Positions 27,096 through 34,985 of a DNA stretch of 64,000 bases are shown piece after piece (the first letter of the stretch is position 1; each line of letters starts with the position of its first letter). The position numbers and the translations under genes were made by a program. The stretch lies in NCBI GenBank assembly GCA_000688615.1, contig JHVA01000001.1:2728001-2792000 (forward strand), written 5' to 3'. Source of the stretch: Acidobacteriaceae bacterium KBS 146 (GTDB lineage Bacteria; Acidobacteriota; Terriglobia; Terriglobales; Acidobacteriaceae). The notes under the pieces were generated by a model, which saw only the letters and a list, made by a program, of their open reading frames with translations, ran no database searches and was not told the DNA's origin.

Positions 27096-28610
27096 ATGCT
27101 CGAGCGGCTCTGGACGTGGATGAAGGCAGATGGTTCCCGAGCCGAGGGCGACGCCCGAGCGCCGTGGCGTCTGTTCTGGGTGGCCTTTGCCATCAGGGTT
27201 CTGTACATGACCCTGGCCCACACGTACAGGATTCGCCCGTTTGGGGATCATTTTCAGTTCGGCTGGGAGGCAGGACGCATTGCGCGTTCCCTTGCGACCG
27301 GACAGGGATACGCCAACCCCTTCGCCCTATCGTTTCTGGGCCCCACCGGCCCGACGGCATGGGTTCCCCCCGCTTATCCCCTGCTGATAGCCGCCGTCTT
27401 CAAGCTTTTTGGCGTATACACCAGCCTGTCGGCCTGGGTGTTGCTCTTCATCAACTGCGTGCTTTCAGCCCTTACAGCGATGGGAGTGTGGGAGATCGCT
27501 TATCGCTGCTACTCACGCGCAAACGCGATATGGTCCGGGTGGTTGTGGGCTCTTTACCCGGCCGCGATGCAATACGCGGTGCGCTGGCTCTGGGAGATGT
27601 CCCTGACCACATTCCTTTTCACCACAGTCCTCGTTATCGCGCTGCGGATGCGGGATATCAACCAGAATCGAGGAGGAGCATCTCAGGGCGCATCGTCTGG
27701 GAAAAGCCAGACCGGTGCGTGGATCCTCTTTGCGCTTTTGTGGGGAATTATTGCGCTTTCCACTTCAACGCTGCTCCTGTTTCTTCCTGTCTGCGGGATT
27801 TGGGTTCTGATCGGCACATGGAGCCGCCCTCATGCTCTGCGCAACGCCATTCTTGCAGCAATCGTCTTTCTTGCCTGCCTCACGCCATGGGAGATTCGCA
27901 ACTATCGTGTTTTCAACGCTTTCATCCCCATCCGCGGGAACCTTGGCGTGGAAACCTACCTCGGAAACGGGCCCGGCTCCAATGGATGGGTCATGGTCTA
28001 TGACCACCCCAATATGGCTGTCGATCAGTTCCAGCTTTATAAGCAGATGGGTGAGCTTCGCTACGCAAAGATGCGCGGTGACCTTGCCCGGGCATATATG
28101 CGAGCCCATCCAAGCCACTTCCTCGCTAACACGCTGAAAAGAATCTACTTTTTCTGGATTGGCGTTCCTTCCGACGCGCCTCTCGCGGTTGAGCTCCCGA
28201 GGATGTTGAGTTATAGCTTTATCAGTCTCGCGGGGCTTTTGGGGCTTGCGCTGTCGCTCCGAAACCGCATTCCCGGCGCCGGGCTGATCGCGTGGATCTT
28301 TATACTTCTTCCGCTTCCGTACTACACGGTTTTTGTGCAGGCTCGCTTCCGGCATCCCTTTGAACCGCTGCTGACAATTCTTGCCGTTTATCTCTTTCAG
28401 TCAGCCACCCCCTCGGGTTTTTCCACAAAAAGTGATAGAATAAAGCGATCGTCGAATCTGATCTGGTTTTGCTTGTTTTGGCTGCTCCGCTCCTACTCGC
28501 AAGCTATCCACATTGCGTTCAGCGGTACATCAAGCAGTAGAAAAAGGAAAAGGTTATGGAACAGGGAACAGTTAAGTGGTTCAACGACGCTAAAGGTTTT
28601 GGATTTTTGA
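27096..28610 (+). CDS. Polytopic membrane glycosyltransferase-like protein (GT39/ArnT-like)
   Basis: 504 residues with roughly ten to twelve hydrophobic segments. The N-terminal part follows the dolichyl-phosphate-mannose/undecaprenyl-phosphate-sugar transferase pattern: first membrane helix ([14 protein letters not shown]), then an acidic loop with [20 protein letters not shown] and [19 protein letters not shown]. Such enzymes move a sugar from a lipid carrier to lipid or protein on the outer face of the membrane; the acceptor is unknown. The last ~65 residues (after [10 protein letters not shown]) are basic and low in family character, and the frame ends 55 bases inside the cold-shock gene, suggesting loss of an earlier stop codon. 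The ATG has only a weak ribosome-binding site. Confidence 0.75.
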   Translation: MLERLWTWMKADGSRAEGDARAPWRLFWVAFAIRVLYMTLAHTYRIRPFGDHFQFGWEAGRIARSLATGQGYANPFALSFLGPTGPTAWVPPAYPLLIAAVFKLFGVYTSLSAWVLLFINCVLSALTAMGVWEIAYRCYSRANAIWSGWLWALYPAAMQYAVRWLWEMSLTTFLFTTVLVIALRMRDINQNRGGASQGASSGKSQTGAWILFALLWGIIALSTSTLLLFLPVCGIWVLIGTWSRPHALRNAILAAIVFLACLTPWEIRNYRVFNAFIPIRGNLGVETYLGNGPGSNGWVMVYDHPNMAVDQFQLYKQMGELRYAKMRGDLARAYMRAHPSHFLANTLKRIYFFWIGVPSDAPLAVELPRMLSYSFISLAGLLGLALSLRNRIPGAGLIAWIFILLPLPYYTVFVQARFRHPFEPLLTILAVYLFQSATPSGFSTKSDRIKRSSNLIWFCLFWLLRSYSQAIHIAFSGTSSSRKRKRLWNREQLSGSTTLKVLDF

Positions 28611-28756
28611 GCCGCAATGGTGGAGAGGACGTTTTCGTTCACTTCTCCGCGATTCAGAGCAATGGCTTCCGCTCACTTCAGGAAGGCCAGGCGGTTCAGT
28701 TCAATGTCGTCAAGGGTCCTAAGGGCTGGCAGGCAGAGAACGTTCAGGTCCTCTAA
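28556..28756 (+). CDS. csp: Cold-shock protein (CspA family)
   Basis: 66 residues, a single OB-fold. RNP1 (KGFGFLSR) and RNP2 (DVFVHFSAI) are intact, and the N-terminus [17 protein letters not shown] is canonical. It binds single-stranded RNA/DNA as an RNA chaperone in the cytoplasm. AAGGAAAAGG lies just upstream of the ATG. Its promoter and leader lie inside the end of the preceding membrane-protein gene. A strong terminator follows 24 bases after the stop, so the gene is probably transcribed on its own. Confidence 0.97.
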   Translation: MEQGTVKWFNDAKGFGFLSRNGGEDVFVHFSAIQSNGFRSLQEGQAVQFNVVKGPKGWQAENVQVL

Positions 28757-28779
28757 GCTTCTCAGCTTGGAATTGCAGC

Positions 28780-28816
28780 GGAAAGGACGATCCTCAGTGG
28801 ATCGTCCTTTCCTGTT
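28780..28816 (+). terminator. Rho-independent terminator of the cold-shock gene
   Basis: A perfect 14-bp stem, GGAAAGGACGATCC (28780-28793) with GGATCGTCCTTTCC (28799-28812), closes a 5-base loop and is followed by TGTTTG. The structure is symmetric and may also stop minus-strand transcription. Confidence 0.9.
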
Positions 28817-29015
28817 TGACTTCAGCGTGGGTCTCGGCCGCGGGTTGCAGCTCATTTGTTCGAACTGCCATCCATATACCGTCTGCTCTGCCTTCAGCTT
28901 TGATGCGTCCCGTGCCTGAATCGTCATCGGTCCATCCGGCGAGTCTCTTGGCCACTACTCTGTGCGCTTCGGGCCACACTCCTCCAAGGTCATCTCCACA
29001 TACACGTCGCGCCAT
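28794..29015 (-). CDS. Doubtful small hypothetical protein
   Basis: 73 codons starting MARRVCGDDLGGVWPEAHRV with AAAGGAAC directly before the ATG. The frame ends inside the cold-shock terminator hairpin. No domain, signal peptide or membrane segment is seen. Neighbouring frames in this stretch (for example one ending in EMTLEECGPKRTE) look equally protein-like over short spans, so this may be a decayed gene rather than an intact one. Confidence 0.25.
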   Translation of the reverse strand: MARRVCGDDLGGVWPEAHRVVAKRLAGWTDDDSGTGRIKAEGRADGIWMAVRTNELQPAAETHAEVKQERTIH

Positions 29016-29033
29016 GTTCCTTTAGCTGGCTGA

Positions 29034-29432
29034 TCAGCTCCAACGGAGTCGGACCCTGTTCCGCCTTCGCATGCATGCTTCATCGGGGCCTTTGTACTTC
29101 CCCGCATCAGGTTCCAAGGGTGAGGTCCCAGCTCCCCGCGGCGTCGCTTCCATTACTGCCTCCTTCCGGTTGTGATGGTGTGATCTTGAGATTCGAAAAA
29201 ATAAGCCTCCTCCATAGAACTCCACAGCGCAATGCCGGCGTCGACCACGAGACTCGATTACGTTGATGTACAGACTAGCGCGACGTCCGTGGACTTTGAC
29301 CTCCACCTTCGTCCGCTCCTCGGGCCGCAGATCTGAGTAGGACTTATGATCGCCAGCTATTGACTGACGCCGTAGCGCTTCCCTCCGAATCCTGGCTCTG
29401 AGTAGAACCGCTTTACGGCCACGATGCTCCAT
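29034..29432 (-). CDS. Hypothetical basic protein
   Basis: 132 residues from the ATG at 29432, preceded by a strong AAAGAGGAG site, which is the main evidence that it is translated. The product is very Arg-rich (MEHRGRKAVLLRARIRREAL), has a short strand-rich middle (KVEVKVHGRRASLYINVIES, then AVEFYGGGLFFRIS), and a His/Arg tail. A second strong site (AAGGAGGCAGTA) precedes an internal ATG at 29154 in the same frame, which could give a 39-residue product. No family recognised. It lies in a weakly coding region between the cold-shock gene and a small membrane-protein gene. Confidence 0.4.
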   Translation of the reverse strand: MEHRGRKAVLLRARIRREALRRQSIAGDHKSYSDLRPEERTKVEVKVHGRRASLYINVIESRGRRRHCAVEFYGGGLFFRISRSHHHNRKEAVMEATPRGAGTSPLEPDAGKYKGPDEACMRRRNRVRLRWS

Positions 29433-29720
29433 GGTCTCCTCTTTCGCCCTAAACATTGAGTGCTTCTGTGTCGGTCAACGCGAATTTTTTCGGAGAAAGC
29501 AAAATTTGGAATTCCCTCTGCCACCGCGAGGGGTGCTAAAGAGAGAGAACAACGGCGACAAGCGAAGGAAAAAATGACTTGAGCGTGCGCATCATCGGTC
29601 CAACATAGAAGACACTGCAAGGCGCGGCGAGCGAGCAGAAGAAACGATGGAGGAGTGCAAAGGGACTCCCAGAAGAGACAACGGCGGAGTCGCTCTGCTA
29701 CTGTCAAAGGTGAGAGCTTG

Positions 29721-30056
29721 ATGCCAGGTCAGTCCCAACTCTTTCCGGACCACGAACCCGCCGTGCTGCCCCCTGCGCCCGGCGATCCCGCCGAGACGAA
29801 ACGTGCTGCAGCACCGGTGTGGCTGCAGCGACTCTCCTTGTTTGTGCTGGTTCTCTTCTGTGTCTATCTTGGCGTTCTGGTCATGCTGATTCCCTGGTGG
29901 GCACGCGTGTGGGACCACAACCTATATATTCAGTCACATCCCGCGCTTGCATCCGTCCTGCAAAACGGAGCCGTACGCGGAATGATTTCGGGGGTGGGAT
30001 TGCTGGATATCTGGATCGGCATCTCAGAAGCAGTACACTACCGGGACTACAAATGA
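29721..30056 (+). CDS. Small membrane protein of unknown function
   Basis: 111 residues from the ATG at 29721 with AAAGGTGAG upstream. A Pro/Glu-rich cytoplasmic N-terminus (MPGQSQLFPDHEPAVLPPAP) is followed by a strong membrane helix (residues ~38-58, LFVLVLFCVYLGVLVMLIPW), an amphipathic stretch with WWARVWDHNLYIQS, and a second weaker hydrophobic segment (GMISGVGLLDIWIGI) before HYRDYK. No family I can name. It precedes the LOG-family gene by 63 bases on the same strand and may share its transcript. Confidence 0.7.
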   Translation: MPGQSQLFPDHEPAVLPPAPGDPAETKRAAAPVWLQRLSLFVLVLFCVYLGVLVMLIPWWARVWDHNLYIQSHPALASVLQNGAVRGMISGVGLLDIWIGISEAVHYRDYK

Positions 30057-30119
30057 GTCCTCGATCGTAATCTGTGATTTGTTGTCGGAGACCGATTCCA
30101 TAAACTGAGACCCTGAAGC

Positions 30120-31136
30120 ATGGATAATTCCAAGACCACCGAGACCCCCGTCGTTCCTGACCCCCTTGAGATCGCACCGCTGGCCTATGAGAACCCAAAC
30201 TTTCTCAATTCGCCGGACGCTCGCATTCTACGCATCATGGCGGAGTACCAGGAGCCGCTCAGCCGTTTCCGGCGGGAACGGATTCAAGACACGATTGTCT
30301 TCTTCGGGTCGGCTCGCTTCCGCGCTCTCGACGTAGCTGCGGCAAACTTCGAGCTGCTGGCAAATACCGGCTCGCGTGAGCCCGCGGCCGAACAGCCAGC
30401 CCCCTTGGAAGAGATCGAGCACGGGAAAGCCACGGGCGCGCGGTTGCGTCTTGCCGGAGCAGCCATTGAGATGGCCGCCTACTACGAGGACGCACGCATC
30501 CTTGCCAACAAGCTGGCTACCTGGGCGAAGTCGCTGCCGGGGCCACGGCATCGTTTTGTCGTCACTTCGGGGGGCGGCCCTGGAATTATGGAAGCGGCAA
30601 ACCGTGGCGCCTATGAGGCGGGTGCAAAGACCATTGGGCTGAATATCAAGCTTCCCTTCGAACAGGAGCCAAATCCGTACATCACGCCATCGCTCAACTT
30701 TGACTTCCATTACTTCTTTATGCGCAAGTACTGGTTTGCCTACCTGGCGAAGGCGCTGGTTATCTTCCCGGGCGGCTTCGGAACTCTGGATGAGATGTTC
30801 GAGCTGCTGACCCTGGCGCAGACCAACAAGCTTGCCAAGAAGATCACAACCATCATCTACGGGACCCCATACTGGAAGAGCGTGCTCAATCTGGACGTGC
30901 TCGCCGAGAAGGGCGCGATCGCGCATAGCGATCTCAAACTCTTTCGGTTCGCCGATACTCCGGAAGAAGCCTTTGAAATCCTGAAGGAAGACCTGACGAA
31001 GAACCATCTCAACTCAGATTTCGAGAAGATGATGCAAGAGCGGGCGCGCCGCGCAGCCGCTGGTCAGGAGGTCGCTCGCGATCCCCTTCCTACGGCGCAA
31101 GAGTTGCTGGGGCCTGATATTGCTCCGACGCGGTAG
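30120..31136 (+). CDS. LOG-family nucleotide hydrolase-like protein
   Basis: 338 residues with the two signatures of the LOG/TIGR00730 Rossmann family: GGGPGIMEAANRGA (151-164) and PGGFGTLDE (217-225). Characterised LOG proteins are cytokinin-riboside-monophosphate or nucleotide phosphoribohydrolases; older annotations say lysine decarboxylase, which is not supported by the motifs. There is an extra segment at residues ~82-107 (REPAAEQPAPLEEIEHG), unlike the short LOG form, and a long C-terminal helix region (LNSDFEKMMQERARRAAAGQ). Cytoplasmic. The ATG has a poor ribosome-binding site. Confidence 0.88.
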   Translation: MDNSKTTETPVVPDPLEIAPLAYENPNFLNSPDARILRIMAEYQEPLSRFRRERIQDTIVFFGSARFRALDVAAANFELLANTGSREPAAEQPAPLEEIEHGKATGARLRLAGAAIEMAAYYEDARILANKLATWAKSLPGPRHRFVVTSGGGPGIMEAANRGAYEAGAKTIGLNIKLPFEQEPNPYITPSLNFDFHYFFMRKYWFAYLAKALVIFPGGFGTLDEMFELLTLAQTNKLAKKITTIIYGTPYWKSVLNLDVLAEKGAIAHSDLKLFRFADTPEEAFEILKEDLTKNHLNSDFEKMMQERARRAAAGQEVARDPLPTAQELLGPDIAPTR

Positions 31137-31516
31137 ACAGTATCGCTGGCGTCAACTCTCGTCTCAAGAACGACTTGGTTCGTAATGGATCGTTCGCTTT
31201 CGCTCCTGCTCTTTGAAACGAGCAGGAGCGAATCGTTAGCGGACCTATGTCCCGAATCGTGTATCCGTACGCTTCCTCTGGCGTTGCACAGCGCACATCG
31301 GCGGCTTACGATTTCCAGTTCCTTCCCTGGCGCAATCAAATTTCAGGCCTTTCTCTAGGGCCCGTTCGTAAAACTCAAAAAAAATAAACGTTTCTCAAGC
31401 CTGAGAGATTGTGTTACTTTGCTTCCACTTCTTTGGACTTCGTTTTAGTCCGAACTACTCCTCGGCGTGTGCGGCCCGGCCCAAGCTTCGAACTTCAGAG
31501 CAACAGGGGGTTGACG
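31137..31516. other. 380-base intergenic region with a strong hairpin
   Basis: No gene supported. A perfect 11-bp stem, extendable to 13 bp, is formed by CGCTCCTGCTC (31201-31211) and GAGCAGGAGCG (31220-31230) around an 8-base loop, 65 bases past the LOG gene stop. It lacks a long T run but is the likely terminator of that gene. The rest is the A/T-richer leader of the M64 peptidase gene, including AAAAAAAATAAACG at about 31378-31391, with no clear promoter. Confidence 0.6.
31201..31230 (+). terminator. Hairpin downstream of the LOG-family gene
   Basis: CGCTCCTGCTC pairs with GAGCAGGAGCG across TTTGAAAC. A terminator is likely from position, but the flanking T tract is weak, so another RNA structure is possible. 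Confidence 0.4.
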
Positions 31517-33577
31517 ATGCCTGATTCTGTTACGCAGGTTTTGAACTCTGGTCCCGTTGGCGCAAAAATAAACATTGCAGTCCTCGGCGACGGCTTCGCC
31601 GCTGCGGATCAGACTCTCTACAACAATAAGGTCCAGGAGTTTCTCCTCGATGGCGTCTTCGGTCATGACTACTTCTACGAAGACAAGCAGGCCTTCAACA
31701 TCTTCCGAGTGAATCTGATCTCGGTCGACTCTGGCGTCAGCACCCGTCAGTACAACGAGAATGGCACGCCCGACGACCCTTCCGACGACACCATCGTCAG
31801 CACAACGCTAAGGAATACGTCGCTTGGCTACATCTTCAGTGGGTCGTGGGCGCATTGCTGGCTCGAGAATGGCGCCAACACCTCCACTCTGGTACACAAT
31901 GCGCTCAACACATGGGTTCCGGATTACAACCTCGTCGTCATCTTTCTGAACAACCCCAACTATGGGGGATGCGGCGGCGGTGGTTTTCAGGTTGTGCCGC
32001 TCGGCATTGATTGGCATGTCCTTGCCCACGAGTTCGGACACGGTCTCGGCGCATTGGCGGACGAGTATTGCACATCACGCGTCTACTCAGGCAGTGAACC
32101 GGGTAACGTCGACGTTACGATCAATACCAATCGCAACACGCTCAAGTGGAGAAACTTCGTAGCTCCAGCGACTCCCATTCCGACGGGAAAAGGGAGTTGC
32201 GCGGGATTCAACCAGGGAACGCGACCAGCGGACTGGGACGACACGCAGAGTGTGGGACTCTTTGAGGGCGGTGGAACCAACGGAACAGGGATGTACCGTC
32301 CCGTCATCAACTGTCGCATGCGAGGGAATACCCCAGAGTATTGCCCGATCTGCTACACACAGATGAAACGGATTAATGACGCGAAGACGGAACACACATT
32401 TCTCGATTGTCATGCGGGGGATTTCAATGGCGATGGCAAAGATGATCTGCTAATCCACAACAACAACTCCATCCAGATCTTCCGGTCCAATGGAAGCCAG
32501 ATGGATATTGTGTTCAGCGCCGTTGAGAGAGTTCCCGGCTCATGGCAGTTCACGGCAGGCGATCAGTTTTATATCGGCGATTTCAACGGCGACGGTAAGA
32601 AGGAGGTCGCGGTCTACAACTCCACCAATTGGATTATGCCCTACCTTGGATTGCTTGCAGATGATGGCGCGAACGGGCTGCGTCTTATCGCACGATATGA
32701 CGGATCAATGCCGGGATGGCAATTCTCCAAGGATGACCGATTCTATGTTGGAGACTTCGATGGAGACCGCAAGCAGGATCTCTTCGTCTTCAACGGTACA
32801 AATTGGGCTTTCCCTTATCTCGGAATGCTACATTCCACCGGCAGCGGCTTTCAGTTAGTTCACCGATATGATGGCACTATGCCCTCGTGGCAGATGACCA
32901 AGGGAGATCAGTTCTACGCTGGTGACTTCAACGGGGACGGCAAGTGCGATCTGTTCGTCTTCAACGGCTCGAACTGGGCCTTCCCTTATCTTGGAATGCT
33001 CTCTTCGAACGGCTCCAGCCTGTCCATGGCCCACCGGTACGATCACCTTCTTCCCTCGTGGCAGATGACTAAGGGAGACCGCTTTTATGTAGCGGATTCA
33101 AACGGCGATGGAAAGGCTGATCTCTTTGTGTTCAATGGAGACAACTGGAGCATTGCATATCTCGGAATGCTCCACTCGACCGGATCCGCGCTCAGCATGG
33201 CGCATCGGTATGATGGCAGTGTTCCGGGCTGGCAGATGCGAAGACACGACCAGTTCTGGGTAGGCGATATTGCCGGTGACGGAAAGCAGGACCTTTTTGT
33301 CTATAACTGCAACGACTGGGCAACGCAATATCTGGGAAGTATGACCTCCAGCGGTTCAGCGTTGTCGGCAACCTGGTCAGCAGATTGGGTTGGCGAGTGG
33401 AATCTCGGGACCGTTGATCGGTTTGAACCTTGTAACTATGAAGGTGGAAAAGCTCATCGAGATCTGATCGTGCACAATCACGACTGGCTGGGTCTCATTC
33501 GCGCTACTCCCACCATGCAATTACAGAAGATCTACTATCGGTTTATTCATAACTATCGTTATGGAAGGAACTGGTGA
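31517..33577 (+). CDS. M64-type metallopeptidase fused to FG-GAP-like propeller repeats
   Basis: 686 residues from the ATG at 31517 (AGGGGG upstream). Residues ~15-290 form the peptidase: NIAVLGDGFAAADQTLY near the start and the zinc motif HEFGHGLGALADEY at 171-184, which is the IgA-peptidase M64 signature, followed by a Cys pair (YCPICYTQ). Residues ~300-650 contain seven or so blades of about 50 residues with DFNGDGKDDLLI-type Ca-binding loops (GDFNGDGKKEVAVYN, GDFDGDRKQDLFVFNGTNWA, GDFNGDGKCDLFVFNGSNWA, DSNGDGKADLFVFNGDNWS), i.e. an FG-GAP/VCBS propeller. These architectures are normally extracellular, yet no signal peptide is present. The next gene starts 10 bases downstream. Confidence 0.88.
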   Translation: MPDSVTQVLNSGPVGAKINIAVLGDGFAAADQTLYNNKVQEFLLDGVFGHDYFYEDKQAFNIFRVNLISVDSGVSTRQYNENGTPDDPSDDTIVSTTLRNTSLGYIFSGSWAHCWLENGANTSTLVHNALNTWVPDYNLVVIFLNNPNYGGCGGGGFQVVPLGIDWHVLAHEFGHGLGALADEYCTSRVYSGSEPGNVDVTINTNRNTLKWRNFVAPATPIPTGKGSCAGFNQGTRPADWDDTQSVGLFEGGGTNGTGMYRPVINCRMRGNTPEYCPICYTQMKRINDAKTEHTFLDCHAGDFNGDGKDDLLIHNNNSIQIFRSNGSQMDIVFSAVERVPGSWQFTAGDQFYIGDFNGDGKKEVAVYNSTNWIMPYLGLLADDGANGLRLIARYDGSMPGWQFSKDDRFYVGDFDGDRKQDLFVFNGTNWAFPYLGMLHSTGSGFQLVHRYDGTMPSWQMTKGDQFYAGDFNGDGKCDLFVFNGSNWAFPYLGMLSSNGSSLSMAHRYDHLLPSWQMTKGDRFYVADSNGDGKADLFVFNGDNWSIAYLGMLHSTGSALSMAHRYDGSVPGWQMRRHDQFWVGDIAGDGKQDLFVYNCNDWATQYLGSMTSSGSALSATWSADWVGEWNLGTVDRFEPCNYEGGKAHRDLIVHNHDWLGLIRATPTMQLQKIYYRFIHNYRYGRNW

Positions 33578-33587
33578 GGAGAACCTC

Positions 33588-34346
33588 ATGGCAATTCAAA
33601 TCGATCAACCAAAAGCCAAAGTAATGCAAGAAGGTGCAGACCTAAAAGGCATACGGGATCCACGGCTTCCCGTGATGGCGGCCGCTCCTCAGATTCCTAC
33701 GGGAACTCAGGGCGAGCAGATGCCGGCCTCTCCCTCAAACAAACCACCCGCGGGAGGAGCAACAATGTCTGCCTTCCAACCGAAGGCGGCTGCAGAGCAG
33801 AAGCCTGCACAGAAAAAACTGGATGACATGAAGGCTCACCCTGACGCCAATGCAGTACAAACGGCTGGCCAGAGCTATCTCCGTTTACGAATGCGGGTGG
33901 CAGGCGACCGGCTTAGCGTCGTCGGCGTGCAGGAAGTGGAGGGCCCACTTGTGCAGTCAACCAGCGTTGCAGGTGAGTACGCGTACGAAGTCCAGCTTGA
34001 CTCTAAACCTCTGGCTGCGGAGGGCATTCTTGATGTGGGGATCAGCCGCTCGTATCCCCGGCCTGGAAGCAACGAGCACTACATCACACAGCGATCCAGC
34101 TTCGACTTCAATGTGAGAATCCCCCGTGCTGCAGTTCCCGACCAGGCGGTTCCGCGTCTCTCGATCACTGTGTATCGCTTTCAAGATGTCTCTCCAAAAA
34201 CAATCCAGGGACGTATCTCTGCTCAGCCAGGGCTGCAAGCCCAACCCGTAGCTCAACTGCAAAATCTTCAGATTGAAAACCTTGAACCAGCGCTCCGTGA
34301 GCAGTTCCAGCGAGTTTTCCCGAAGCTGACCATGCCGGCCAAGTGA
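33588..34346 (+). CDS. Hypothetical partner of the M64 peptidase
   Basis: 252 residues from the ATG at 33588, preceded by a strong GAGGAG and only 10 bases after the peptidase stop, so the two are almost certainly cotranscribed. Residues 1-85 are Ala/Pro/Lys/Gln-rich and probably disordered. Residues ~95-215 have alternating strands (YLRLRMRVAGDRLSVVGVQE, YAYEVQLDSKPLAAEGILDV, SFDFNVRIPRAAVP, RLSITVYRFQDV), like a beta-sandwich. A helical tail (LEPALREQFQRVFPKLTMPA) follows. No signal peptide, membrane segment or known domain. A binding or chaperone role for the peptidase is inference from position only. Confidence 0.7.
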   Translation: MAIQIDQPKAKVMQEGADLKGIRDPRLPVMAAAPQIPTGTQGEQMPASPSNKPPAGGATMSAFQPKAAAEQKPAQKKLDDMKAHPDANAVQTAGQSYLRLRMRVAGDRLSVVGVQEVEGPLVQSTSVAGEYAYEVQLDSKPLAAEGILDVGISRSYPRPGSNEHYITQRSSFDFNVRIPRAAVPDQAVPRLSITVYRFQDVSPKTIQGRISAQPGLQAQPVAQLQNLQIENLEPALREQFQRVFPKLTMPAK

Positions 34347-34452
34347 AGCTCGTGGTCCACGAATGAGTAGCGCAAGCAGAAGCTTTCACTCGGTTTCCAG
34401 TTGGATCATTTGCAGGCAAGATCTCGCACGCGGTACGTAGCGATTTTTACGA

Positions 34453-34476
34453 AACAGGCTGGGGTTGCCGGATAAT
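34453..34476 (+). promoter_or_regulatory. Possible promoter close to the start codon of the 34482 gene
   Basis: GATAAT at 34471-34476 resembles a -10 box, with a weak TTACGA about 18 bases upstream (34448 region). The ATG at 34482 lies 5 bases beyond, and no ribosome-binding site is visible, so the message may be leaderless. Judged by eye only. Confidence 0.25.
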
Positions 34477-34481
34477 GTTGT

Positions 34482-34985
34482 ATGACATATCCGCGCCAAC
34501 TGCCGCTCTACGACCCCAGGCATAAGCCGGAGACCTGGAATGAGCGCATGTTGCCTGGAGAATTCGCGGTTCACTACTCAAGGTTCCCGACCGGCAGTAT
34601 TGATCGTCCCTACTGCACCGTCTTCAATAGCTTGCAGGAAGCGATTAACTACGCGCAGGAATGGGTGGAGAGACGTACGGACTTGCGCTGTGCCATCTAT
34701 GATGACCAGGGCCTCGTTGGCTCTCCCATTCGAGAGATTCGAGGACGCGACTACAAGGACGGGGAACTCTCCGCACGATTTCGAAGATGGCTCGGCTCTC
34801 TCCTGTTTTTTGGCGGCTCTTTTCTGACAATCTTTGACTGGACCAAAGATTTCAGGCTTCTGTGGCCATCGACTCTTGGAACACGCTTGCTGATGCCGGG
34901 CTTTACCCTGTTGTTCGTTGAAGCCATGATCGTTCTGCATCAGCGGTGGAATCGTGCAAGTTCCGAAGATAAGGAACCTGCATGA
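34482..34985 (+). CDS. Hypothetical membrane protein coupled to an antiporter
   Basis: 167 residues. The soluble N-terminal half (MTYPRQLPLYDPRHKPETWN; CTVFNSLQEAINYAQEWVER; LRCAIYDDQGLVGSPIREIR) looks like a small alpha/beta domain. The C-terminal part has two hydrophobic helices (FRRWLGSLLFFGGSFLTIFD and LLMPGFTLLFVEAMIVLHQR). Its stop overlaps the antiporter start (ATGA), so the two are translated together, and it could be an accessory subunit of that transporter. I do not recognise a named family. Confidence 0.75.
   Translation: MTYPRQLPLYDPRHKPETWNERMLPGEFAVHYSRFPTGSIDRPYCTVFNSLQEAINYAQEWVERRTDLRCAIYDDQGLVGSPIREIRGRDYKDGELSARFRRWLGSLLFFGGSFLTIFDWTKDFRLLWPSTLGTRLLMPGFTLLFVEAMIVLHQRWNRASSEDKEPA

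Noticed and set aside
30120..31136. Lysine decarboxylase annotation for the LOG-family protein
   Set aside because: The GGGPGIMEA and PGGFGTLDE motifs belong to LOG phosphoribohydrolases; there is no PLP-binding site.
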